This document shows positions 9,881 through 15,659 of a stretch of DNA of 21,618 bases, piece by piece; position 1 is the stretch's first letter; each line of letters starts with the position of its first letter. Below the pieces are notes generated by a model. That model searched no databases. It was not told the origin of the DNA and saw nothing but the letters and a program-made list of their open reading frames with translations. The stretch spans positions 1 through 21,618 of the forward strand of contig CAZBPZ010000023.1 of NCBI GenBank assembly GCA_964493955.1, read 5' to 3'. Source of the stretch: CAZBPZ01 sp964493955. GTDB lineage: Bacteria; Chloroflexota; Dehalococcoidia; Dehalococcoidales; Fen-1064. Position numbers and translations under genes: made by a program.

Positions 9881-10039
9881 GTGTCAGAACGCGTCAAGGA
9901 GCTCGAAGAAAAAATTGCCGACCTCAAAGGGAGGCTACCGAAGCACTCGGTCAAGCCGGCCATGCTGATAGAACTGGAGGAGCTCGAGGAGGCGCTGGAA
10001 GAGGCGAAGCGGGAGGAGACCGCCGGCAATGCCACGTAA
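9881..10039 (+). CDS. 52-residue charged, helical small protein, function unknown
   Basis: The GTG start has an excellent GGAGGAGGT ribosome site 4-5 bases upstream. The protein is almost entirely Glu/Lys/Leu-rich and is predicted as two short amphipathic helices around a KHSVKPAML turn, a helical-hairpin layout. Short proteins of this pattern with the HSxxPAML turn are, to my knowledge, common in anaerobes and often wrongly labelled histidine kinase; no kinase feature is present. It follows the Fur gene by 20 bases, and its last codons overlap the ferredoxin start by 11 bases, which suggests translational coupling. An adaptor or regulator of the Fe-S proteins downstream is possible but unproven. 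Confidence 0.8.
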   Translation: MSERVKELEEKIADLKGRLPKHSVKPAMLIELEELEEALEEAKREETAGNAT

Positions 10040-10241
10040 GATGGCCCTGGTGGACTTCCCGAAGTGCCACCCGGAAAATTGCCCCGACGGGGTCTGCCTG
10101 GCGGCCCGGGCCTGCCCGCGCAAGGTACTCAGGCAGGAGAACCCCGGAGAGGTACCGATGCCAGACCCGGCCGTGTGCCGCGGCTGCGCTGATTGTGTCC
10201 GCGCCTGCCCGCAGAAGGCAGTACGCCTCGTCACGGTGTAG
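10029..10241 (+). CDS. Small 4Fe-4S ferredoxin-like protein with two Cys4 motifs, one unusual
   Basis: A 70-residue electron carrier. The second motif is classical, CRGCADCVRACP with Cys50, Cys53, Cys56 and Cys60. The first is atypical: KCHPENCPDGVCLAARACP with Cys13, Cys18, Cys23 and Cys29, that is C-x4-C-x4-C-x5-C-P, resembling the first cluster of ABCE1-type domains more than a standard ferredoxin. The two clusters could exchange electrons with the NuoEF-like diaphorase that follows 18 bases later. An in-frame ATG at 10041 is an alternative start; 10029 is preferred because of the AGGAG about 9 bases upstream. Confidence 0.88.
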   Translation: MPRKMALVDFPKCHPENCPDGVCLAARACPRKVLRQENPGEVPMPDPAVCRGCADCVRACPQKAVRLVTV

Positions 10242-10259
10242 TCCGCTCAGGGGATACAG

Positions 10260-10781
10260 ATGACAGTACCAGCCACAACTGAAGAAGAGTACCACCGGCA
10301 GGCAACGCGACAGGTACTGCGCCGTTTCTCACGCCAGCCTTCTCGCCTGATCCCGGCGCTGCAGCACGTCCAGAAGAAGCTCGGCTACCTGCCGCCGGAG
10401 GCCATGTCCGAGATAGCCTCCCACCTCGGCATCCCGGAGATAGATGTTTATGCCGTCGTCACCTTCTACAACCAGTTCCGCCTCAACCCGCCGGGGCGTC
10501 ACTCCATCCGCGTCTGCCTGGGCACGGCCTGTCACATGAAGGGCGGCTACATAACCCTCGACGCCTGGAAACGCCGCCTCGGCATCGCCGAGGGCCAGAC
10601 AACCCCGGACCGCGAGTTTGACCTGGATACTGTGGCCTGCGTGGGCTGCTGCACGATGGCACCGGTAACGGTGGTGGACGGCGAGCCGAAGGGCAAGGTG
10701 GAACCCACCCGGGTGGACGGCATCCTGCTGGCCTTCGAGCTGGAACGTACCGCCCGGGATGCCAAGGAGGCCAGCGACTGA
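10260..10781 (+). CDS. nuoE: NuoE-like [2Fe-2S] thioredoxin-fold subunit of an NADH-dependent diaphorase
   Basis: This is the 24-kDa-type subunit of complex I, bidirectional hydrogenase (HoxE) and NAD-linked formate dehydrogenases. In 173 residues it has the N-terminal helical bundle (LIPALQHVQKKLGYLP) and the thioredoxin-like domain with the [2Fe-2S] ligands Cys86 and Cys91 (CLGTAC) and Cys127 and Cys131 (CVGCC). It accepts or relays electrons beside the FMN subunit. The stop overlaps the start of the next gene (TGATG), so NuoE and NuoF are translationally coupled. No other complex I membrane subunits are in the window, which points to a soluble enzyme. Confidence 0.93.
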   Translation: MTVPATTEEEYHRQATRQVLRRFSRQPSRLIPALQHVQKKLGYLPPEAMSEIASHLGIPEIDVYAVVTFYNQFRLNPPGRHSIRVCLGTACHMKGGYITLDAWKRRLGIAEGQTTPDREFDLDTVACVGCCTMAPVTVVDGEPKGKVEPTRVDGILLAFELERTARDAKEASD

Positions 10782-12694
10782 TGGCAGCGAGGCCCGCCAC
10801 CACCATCACCTTCGATGATATTGCGCAGCGTGCCCGGGCACACTGGCAGGAGACATTCGGCGGCAAGCGGGCCTTCATCACCGTGGGCACGGCCACCTGC
10901 GGCCGCGCCGCCGGGGCACTGGACGTACTGCAGGCCTTCAGGGCCGAACTGCAGCGGCAGGGGCTTGACGTGCCGGTGATAGAGGTGGGGTGCCTGGGCC
11001 ACTGCTACGCCGAGCCGCTGGCCGTCATCAGCAAGCCCGGCTTCCCCCCGATTTGCTACGGGTACGTAAACCCTGTCATCGCCGAACGGCTGGTACGCGA
11101 GTTCATCGCCGGGGACAACCCCTGCCTTGAATTCGTGCTCGGGGCGCTGGAACCAAATGACCTCATCCCCAGCTTCGAGGACTTCCCGCGCGCCGGCTAT
11201 GAAAAGAAGCTCATCCTGCGGAACTGCGGGATAATTGACCCGGCCAACATCAACCACTACATCGCCCGCGGGGGCTATGCTGCCCTCGCCAAGGCACTGG
11301 AAACAATGTCCCCGCAAGCAGTCATCAGCCAGGTGGCACAGTCCGGGCTGCGGGGCCGGGGTGGGGCTGGCTTCCCCACCGGCCAGAAGTGGGCACTCTG
11401 CCAGCAGGAACGCGGGCGTACAAAGTATGTCATCTGCAACGCCGACGAGGGTGACCCCGGTGCCTTCATGGACCGTGCCATCCTGGAAAGTGACCCGCAC
11501 TCCGTCATCGAGGGGATGACCATCGCCGCCTACGCCGTCGGGGCACGCCGCGGCTACATCTACGTCCGCGCCGAGTACCCGCTGGCAGTGGAGCGAGTCC
11601 GCCAGGCCCGGCGTGAAGCGAAAAGGCAGCACCTGCTGGGGCAGAACATCCTGGGCAGCCGCTTCAGCTTTGACATCAGCATCTTCGAAGGCTCGGGGGC
11701 CTTTGTCTGCGGCGAAGAGACCGCCCTGATAGCCTCAATCGAGGGCAAAGCCGGCCTGCCCCGACACCGCCCCCCCTACCCCACCAGCCGGGGCCTCTTC
11801 GGCCGACCAACCCTCATCAACAACGTCAAGACGCTGGCTTCAGTGCCCCCCATCATCCAGAACGGGGCCGCCTGGTTCGCCGGCATCGGTACCACCCGGA
11901 GCAAGGGAACGGCCGTCTTTGCCCTGGCCGGCAAGGTGGTGAACACCGGCCTGGTAGAGGTGCCGATGGGCACCACCCTGCGGCAGGTGATTTTCGAGGT
12001 CGGCAGCGGCATCCCGAACGGCAAACGGTTCAAGGCAGTACAGATTGGCGGGCCTTCCGGCGGCTGCCTGCCGGAATCGGCCCTGGACCTGCCGATTGAC
12101 TTTGATTCACTGGCCAAGGCAGGCGCCATGATGGGCTCGGGGGGGCTGGTGGTGCTGGACGAGGATGACTGCATGGTAGAGATTGCCCGCTATTTCCTCG
12201 AGTTCACCCAGCGTGAATCGTGCGGCAAGTGCACCTTCTGTCGCCTCGGCACCAGGCAGATGCTGGAGATCCTGACGGACATTACCCGCGGCCACGGGCA
12301 GCCGGGTGATATTGACCGGCTGCGTGACCTGGCAGCGGACGTGGCCGCCGGGTCACTCTGCGGGCTGGGCAAGACGGCCCCGAACCCGGTACTGACAACG
12401 CTGCGCTACTTTGAAGACGAGTACCGGGCGCACATTGAAGAAGGCCGCTGCCCGGCCCTGATGTGCCGTGACCTGATTGCCTACTACATCCTGCCGGACC
12501 GGTGCGAGCGCTCCTGCGACGCCTGTGTCGGCACCTGCACGGTGGAGGCCATCAGCCCCAACCGCCAGCGCATCAAGGTCATCGACCAGGACAAGTGTGT
12601 CAAGTGCGATACCTGCCGCCTGGCCTGCCCGCCCCAGTACAATGCCATCGTGAAGCTATCTCCCCCGGACAGGGTACCGGCCCGAGGAAAGTGA
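10781..12694 (+). CDS. nuoF: NuoF-like NADH-binding FMN subunit with extra N-terminal and C-terminal Fe-S domains
   Basis: The 637-residue NADH dehydrogenase module resembles HydB/HndC/HoxF-type proteins. Domains: residues 1-110 form a thioredoxin-like segment with only three cysteines (Cys40, Cys71, Cys75), so its [2Fe-2S] site may be incomplete. Residues about 145-400 form the FMN/NAD domain with RGRGGAGFPTG (191-201) and CNADEGDPGAF (219-229). Then comes the SLBB region and the N3-type [4Fe-4S] site with Cys481, Cys484, Cys487 and Cys527. Residues about 565-630 form a 2x[4Fe-4S] ferredoxin tail (CERSCDACVGTC and CVKCDTCRLACP). The C-terminal ferredoxin domain is typical of electron-bifurcating hydrogenases and NADH-linked formate dehydrogenases and is absent from ordinary complex I NuoF. 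Confidence 0.93.
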   Translation: MAARPATTITFDDIAQRARAHWQETFGGKRAFITVGTATCGRAAGALDVLQAFRAELQRQGLDVPVIEVGCLGHCYAEPLAVISKPGFPPICYGYVNPVIAERLVREFIAGDNPCLEFVLGALEPNDLIPSFEDFPRAGYEKKLILRNCGIIDPANINHYIARGGYAALAKALETMSPQAVISQVAQSGLRGRGGAGFPTGQKWALCQQERGRTKYVICNADEGDPGAFMDRAILESDPHSVIEGMTIAAYAVGARRGYIYVRAEYPLAVERVRQARREAKRQHLLGQNILGSRFSFDISIFEGSGAFVCGEETALIASIEGKAGLPRHRPPYPTSRGLFGRPTLINNVKTLASVPPIIQNGAAWFAGIGTTRSKGTAVFALAGKVVNTGLVEVPMGTTLRQVIFEVGSGIPNGKRFKAVQIGGPSGGCLPESALDLPIDFDSLAKAGAMMGSGGLVVLDEDDCMVEIARYFLEFTQRESCGKCTFCRLGTRQMLEILTDITRGHGQPGDIDRLRDLAADVAAGSLCGLGKTAPNPVLTTLRYFEDEYRAHIEEGRCPALMCRDLIAYYILPDRCERSCDACVGTCTVEAISPNRQRIKVIDQDKCVKCDTCRLACPPQYNAIVKLSPPDRVPARGK

Positions 12695-12695
12695 A

Positions 12696-13352
12696 ATGGC
12701 CAAGGTCAGCCTTATAATTGACGGCCAGCCAGTCACCGCCCCGGAGGGCCAGAGCGTCCTCCAGGTGGCGCTGGACAACGGTATCTACATCCCCAACCTG
12801 TGTCACATCCCCGGCCGGGACGAGCCACTGGCAAGCTGCCGCCTGTGCTTCGTGACGGTCAGTGGCAAGGAGCGACCGGTGCCGGCCTGTACCGAACCCG
12901 CCACCACCGGCCTGGTAGTCAGCACCCGCAGCGAGGCTGCCCTGCGGCTGGCAAGGCGCGCCTTCGAGCTATTGATGGCCTCGCACGCGGTGGACTGTGC
13001 CCACTGCGCCCGCAACGGCTCCTGCGAGCTGCAGAAGATTGCCCGCCACCTGAAGACCACCCTCCGACCGCGAGGCCTGCGCCGGCTGCTAAAAGACCTG
13101 CCGGTGGACAACAGCCACCCGGACCTCGTGTACGACCCTAACAAGTGCGTGCTCTGCGAGCGCTGTGTCTGGGCCTGCCGCCAGCAGGGCAACACCGTGC
13201 TCGGCATGGCCCACCGCGGCTTCGGCCGCCGGCTCACCACCTTCAGAGACCTCCCGCTGGGAGAGAGCGACTGCCGGCGGTGCACCGCCTGCGCCGAGGT
13301 CTGTCCCACCGGGGCACTGGTACTACGCAAGCCCACCGCCGCCCGGCATTAG
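12696..13352 (+). CDS. HoxU/NuoG N-terminal-like iron-sulfur subunit (2Fe-2S plus three 4Fe-4S)
   Basis: A 218-residue electron-wire subunit of the diaphorase. Ligand sets in order: plant-type [2Fe-2S] Cys36, Cys48, Cys51 and Cys65; His97-Cys101-Cys104-Cys110, the His-Cys3 [4Fe-4S] of the NuoG/Fe-hydrogenase family; and two ferredoxin clusters, Cys151/154/157/161 and Cys193/196/199/203. It ends there, with no H-cluster hydrogenase or molybdopterin domain, so it matches HoxU or the FeS part of a multisubunit formate dehydrogenase or hydrogenase. It follows the NuoF gene by one base. The catalytic partner that takes the electrons is not in the window. A hairpin at 13379-13406 lies just after the stop. 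Confidence 0.92.
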   Translation: MAKVSLIIDGQPVTAPEGQSVLQVALDNGIYIPNLCHIPGRDEPLASCRLCFVTVSGKERPVPACTEPATTGLVVSTRSEAALRLARRAFELLMASHAVDCAHCARNGSCELQKIARHLKTTLRPRGLRRLLKDLPVDNSHPDLVYDPNKCVLCERCVWACRQQGNTVLGMAHRGFGRRLTTFRDLPLGESDCRRCTACAEVCPTGALVLRKPTAARH

Positions 13353-13378
13353 CCAGGCATGGCCGTGGGCAAAACGGA

Positions 13379-13406
13379 GGGGGATGCCCGCTCTGGAGCA
13401 TCCCCC
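13379..13406 (-). terminator. Terminator hairpin between convergent genes
   Basis: GGGGGATGC (13379-13387) pairs perfectly with GCATCCCCC (13398-13406) around a 10-base loop. Read on the minus strand it is followed by CTCCGTTTT, so it best serves the DUF5679 gene whose stop is at 13434. On the plus strand it lies 26 bases past the HoxU-like gene and could also stop that transcript, though no T run follows on that side. Confidence 0.65.
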
Positions 13407-13433
13407 CATCATATCCTGTGTGGAACGGCTACT

Positions 13434-13574
13434 CTAGCTCTTGCCGATGCGGAACATCTTGGTGCCACAAACGGGGCAGACACCCTGAGTTGCCGGCTTG
13501 CCGTTCTTCATGGTGATGGACCTGGCGTCCTTCATCTCCCTCTTGGCACGGCACTTCACGCAATATGCTTCCAT
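13434..13574 (-). CDS. 46-residue zinc-ribbon protein, DUF5679 family
   Basis: A tiny protein of 46 residues starting MEAYCVKCRAKREMKD and ending with GVCPVCGTKMFRIGKS. Two CxxC pairs (Cys5/Cys8 and Cys33/Cys36) form a probable four-cysteine zinc knuckle. The pattern MEAYCVKCR...KNGKPATQGVCPVCGTKMFRIGK matches DUF5679 proteins as I know them, which are abundant in Chloroflexota and Actinobacteria and have no assigned function. The start is secure: AAGGAGGT precedes the ATG by about 7 bases, and a promoter lies 32-60 bases upstream. It appears to be a single-gene transcript. Confidence 0.88.
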   Translation of the reverse strand: MEAYCVKCRAKREMKDARSITMKNGKPATQGVCPVCGTKMFRIGKS

Positions 13575-13605
13575 GGGGACTACCTCCTTGCCCTGCGTTC
13601 GCTGC

Positions 13606-13634
13606 ATCTTAGCCCATCACAACGAGCCTGTCAA
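13606..13634 (-). promoter_or_regulatory. Promoter of the DUF5679 zinc-ribbon gene
   Basis: On the minus strand, a perfect TTGACA (13634-13629), a 17-base spacer and TAAGAT (13611-13606). The expected transcript start near 13599 gives a leader of about 25 bases that contains the AAGGAGGT ribosome site. Confidence 0.65.
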
Positions 13635-13746
13635 CAGGTACAACCACGTATCTTTCCGCTCAGGTGAGTTTATGGCCGTCCAGACCTGCCCACGGCCAAC
13701 GACGCCGCTATCACGCACGCAATATCCGCTTCTGCCCTGCTTGCCT

Positions 13747-13778
13747 TGGCACGGAAATCAAGCCTGCGCCGGCAGGAT
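13747..13778. repeat. Short direct repeat, copy 1
   Basis: TGGCACGGAAATCA followed by AGCCTGCGCCGGCAGGATAC. The second half is a small inverted repeat (CCTGC/GCAGG). A diverged second copy begins at 13819, 72 bases on. A shorter core match (17 of 18 bases) lies at 15631-15648 in front of nusB, so this may be a dispersed repeat family of the genome. Confidence 0.6.
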
Positions 13779-13818
13779 ACAGGTCCAGTACGCGCCAGCC
13801 GCTCAATTGCACCGCTGC

Positions 13819-13850
13819 TGGCACGGAAATCAGGCCCGCGCCGGCAGATA
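13819..13850. repeat. Short direct repeat, copy 2
   Basis: TGGCACGGAAATCA is identical to copy 1; the palindromic half reads GGCCCGCGCCGGCAGATA with a few substitutions. It lies just before the 3' end of the minus-strand selenoprotein gene. Confidence 0.6.
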
Positions 13851-13895
13851 CGTGCCCCCCGGCGCATGCCACCCGGCGGACCCGGACGGGGTGAC

Positions 13896-14507
13896 CTAGT
13901 GCACCTTCCCCAGGCACAGGTCTATCGCCCGCCGGTAAAGCTGCTCCGGCACCGCCCCCGCCAGCGGGTAGCGCCCCCCGACGATGGCCAGGGGAATACC
14001 CCACCCCTCGTACTCACGCGCCTCCTCCAGGTCGGCCAGGACAGCCTCCTCCAGCGCCCCGTCATCCAGGCCCGCTTCGAAGCGACCCGGGTCAAGGCCA
14101 GCCTCACGCGCCAGCTCCAGGAGGACCTCGCGGCGGCTGATGTCACGGCACTCGGTAAAGAAGGCCCTGAAAAGGGCACCGTGGTAGCGCTCAAAGGCCT
14201 CCTGCCCCTGGAGCCGGGCACTCCTGGCAGCGACCTGTGCCGGCAGGCTGGAGGAGGGGTACATCACCCCCGGTTTCCAGGCACTGAAATGGCCCGGCTC
14301 TTCTTCCTCGGCCCGCTGGCGTGCCCCGGCGCTGGGCGGTGGGATGGGCATGGCAGGGCGCTCACCCACAATCAGGGGGTAACTCTTCCAGGTAAGGCCC
14401 ACCACCCCGGCGTAGGCCTGCCGCACACGGTGCAGCCGGACCGCTGCCACAAAACACCAGGGTCAGAGATAGTCCGAGTAGACGGTTATGTCAATCTCAC
14501 CCGCCAT
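13896..14507 (-). CDS. Predicted selenoprotein: DsbA/FrnE-like thiol oxidoreductase with UGA-encoded Sec in a U-P-W-C active site
   Basis: Read from the ATG at 14507, the frame gives 203 residues with one internal TGA at codon 15 (14463-14465). The N-terminus is MAGEIDITVYSDYL-U-PWCFV, exactly the beta-strand plus CPWC motif of the DsbA/FrnE (2-hydroxychromene-2-carboxylate isomerase-like) family, with the first Cys replaced by UGA and Cys18 as resolving residue. The C-terminal half has the family's helical insert and the cis-Pro segment WGIPLAIVGG followed by LAGAVPEQLYRRAI. Thus the protein is a soluble thiol-disulfide oxidoreductase or isomerase. The reading downstream of the UGA is fully intact for 188 codons, and a SECIS-like hairpin follows the UGA. 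The start has TGAGG upstream and lies 7 bases after the radical SAM stop, so the two form an operon. A GTG at 14450 gives a truncated 184-residue protein without the active site. The alternative, a nonsense mutation or sequencing error, is less likely. Confidence 0.87.
14430..14465 (-). promoter_or_regulatory. SECIS-like element for UGA recoding
   Basis: Starting with the UGA (14465-14463), the mRNA reads on into a hairpin: GCAGC (14447-14443) pairs with GCUGC (14436-14432) around the loop GGUCCG. It is extended past a single bulged G by GUG/CAC, giving 8 bp in all. The GGUC of the loop lies at nucleotides 21-24 after the UGA. In E. coli fdhF the apical GGUC is at 19-22 and the flanking bases are also GCA...UGCACC. 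Bacterial SelB needs such a stem-loop immediately after the Sec codon. Confidence 0.78.
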
Positions 14508-14514
14508 GGCAGCC

Positions 14515-15549
14515 TCAGTTCAGGGCCCGCCGCAAGAAGCGGCGCCCCGGCTCGCCCCGCTCCCGCCAGTGGGCCAGTGCCCGGTCAATCCCGGCCAGCA
14601 CGGCTGCCTTCTCGTCCGGCAGGCGGCCATCAACGTTGCCCAGGTAAGCATTCCAGGCATAATCACCGGCGACAAGCTCGGAGGAGACCTCCAGGCACTC
14701 AACCAAGCGACGTACCTCGGTGAGGACTTCCACCACCGTCTGGAGATGGTACTCACCGTTCAGCATCCGGTCATGCATCGGGGTACCGGGGATGGGGTGA
14801 AAGGTACGCAGGCGGATGAAGTGCGGGTTGATTTGGTTGAGCACCCGGGCCGAGTTCTCGGCATGCTGATGCCAGCGCTCCTTTCCGCCCAGGCCCGGCA
14901 TCACATACTCCGATACCTCCAGCCCGGCTGCAACCGCCTTGCGCCCGCCTTCAACCATTTCCCGGGCGGTCGCCCCCTTGCTGATGTAAGCCAGGAGCTC
15001 ATCATCGCCCGTCTCAAGGCCAACGTGCACCCGTGTCAGCCCGGCCCGGCGCAGGCGGACAAGGTCTTCCATCCTCTTGCGGGCCAGTGTCTTGCCCCGG
15101 GTGTAGGAGCAGACCCGCTCCAGCTCCGGGAAGGCTTCCCTGAGAAGCTCAATGATAGCCACCAGCTGGTCCGTCCTCACCACCAGGCTGTCCGAGTCCT
15201 GCAGGAAGGCGCTTTTGACCCCGTCATCACCCAGCCAGATAAGGCCGTTCGCCCGGGCCACCGCCCCCACGGACAAGCCACCTCGCCCGGCCCAGAGCGC
15301 CACCTCGTCGGCCAGCCGCCGCGCCGCCAGAATATCGGCCCGGACCTCTTCCAGCGGGCGGACACGGAAGGTCTGCCCCTTGTAGGCACTGCAGAAGGCG
15401 CAGCGGTTCCAGGGGCAGTTCTCCGTGACCCGGATGAGCAGCGAATACGCCTCCGACGGCGGCCTGATGGGCCCGATTGATGCGGCCACTGTCACCCCCG
15501 GCTTGCCCGGTCTATCCTGCCTGCCCCTATTGTAGCATGAGGGCCGCAC
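14515..15549 (-). CDS. Radical SAM protein with CX4CX2C cluster motif
   Basis: A 344-residue radical SAM enzyme of unknown substrate. The cluster motif is NCPWNRCAFCSAYK with Cys45, Cys50 and Cys53. This one-longer spacing, followed by KGQTFRVRPLEEV, is usual in a subfamily whose members read GC(S/P)(H/W)N(K/R)C(T/A)FC..YK. The later strand GLTRVHVGLETGDDELL is the SAM-binding barrel motif, and PHFIRLRTFHPIPGTPM closes the core. No SPASM or B12 domain is evident. The GTG start at 15549 has TGGAG 5 bases upstream; GTGs at 15495 and 15489 are possible shorter starts, and a TACAAT lies at 15534-15529. It is the first gene of the operon with the selenoprotein, so the two may act on the same thiol or metabolite chemistry. 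Confidence 0.88.
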   Translation of the reverse strand: MRPSCYNRGRQDRPGKPGVTVAASIGPIRPPSEAYSLLIRVTENCPWNRCAFCSAYKGQTFRVRPLEEVRADILAARRLADEVALWAGRGGLSVGAVARANGLIWLGDDGVKSAFLQDSDSLVVRTDQLVAIIELLREAFPELERVCSYTRGKTLARKRMEDLVRLRRAGLTRVHVGLETGDDELLAYISKGATAREMVEGGRKAVAAGLEVSEYVMPGLGGKERWHQHAENSARVLNQINPHFIRLRTFHPIPGTPMHDRMLNGEYHLQTVVEVLTEVRRLVECLEVSSELVAGDYAWNAYLGNVDGRLPDEKAAVLAGIDRALAHWRERGEPGRRFLRRALN

Positions 15550-15568
15550 CCCCGCTCCACCCGGTGCG

Positions 15569-15598
15569 TTGACCGGCTGCGGCCATCTCTGCTACACT
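15569..15598 (+). promoter_or_regulatory. Promoter of the nusB-acpP-HAD operon
   Basis: TTGACC (15569-15574), an 18-base spacer and TACACT (15593-15598), 9 of 12 consensus positions. The expected start near 15605 gives a leader of about 55 bases that includes the palindrome CCTGCCCCGGCAGG (15635-15648), which runs into the nusB ribosome site. Confidence 0.55.
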
Positions 15599-15630
15599 CG
15601 TCTCCAGTACATTACCAGACAGAGCAGGGG

Positions 15631-15648
15631 CAAGCCTGCCCCGGCAGG
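15631..15648. repeat. Palindromic repeat core in the nusB leader
   Basis: CAAGCCTGCCCCGGCAGG differs at one base from the core of the repeat at 13759-13776. It contains a perfect inverted repeat CCTGCC/GGCAGG with a 2-base centre and overlaps the AGGAGGT ribosome site of nusB, so a folded leader could limit nusB translation. That role is inference. Confidence 0.5.
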
Positions 15649-15659
15649 AGGTGCGGCAG

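Larger units (their letters stand above)
13635..13895. other. Non-coding spacer with a direct repeat and a hairpin
   Basis: No convincing gene is seen on either strand between the DUF5679 promoter and the end of the selenoprotein gene. The spacer holds an inverted repeat, TGGCCGT/ACGGCCA (13673-13679 and 13692-13698, 12-base loop), and the two repeat copies listed separately. The selenoprotein transcript must end in here, but no hairpin followed by a clean T run was found on the minus strand. Confidence 0.5.

Noticed and set aside
10547..11632. A 361-codon minus-strand frame across nuoE and nuoF
   Set aside because: Antisense shadow of the diaphorase genes, whose Fe-S ligands and FMN/NAD motifs fix the coding strand.
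13747..13850. The repeats as a CRISPR array
   Set aside because: Only two diverged copies with a 72-base period, no further units and no cas genes.
13359..13899. Short plus-strand frames in the spacer after the HoxU-like gene
   Set aside because: They overlap the minus-strand DUF5679 gene, its promoter and repeats, and show no ribosome sites or protein-like composition.
14463..14465. The TGA as evidence for a pseudogene or for a genuine start at the GTG at 14450
   Set aside because: The upstream part completes the expected strand and CPWC motif precisely, the ATG has a ribosome site right after the previous gene, and a SECIS-like hairpin follows. A start at 14450 would lack the active site and any ribosome site.
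13746..15480. Two long plus-strand frames (about 325 and 330 codons) over the selenoprotein and radical SAM genes
   Set aside because: Their products are low-complexity and Pro/Arg/Gly-rich with no domain, while the minus strand gives clear DsbA-like and radical SAM motifs.
15529..15534. TACAAT on the minus strand as -10 box for the radical SAM gene
   Set aside because: No -35-like hexamer at 16-18 bases, and it lies inside the frame if the GTG at 15549 with its good ribosome site is the start.
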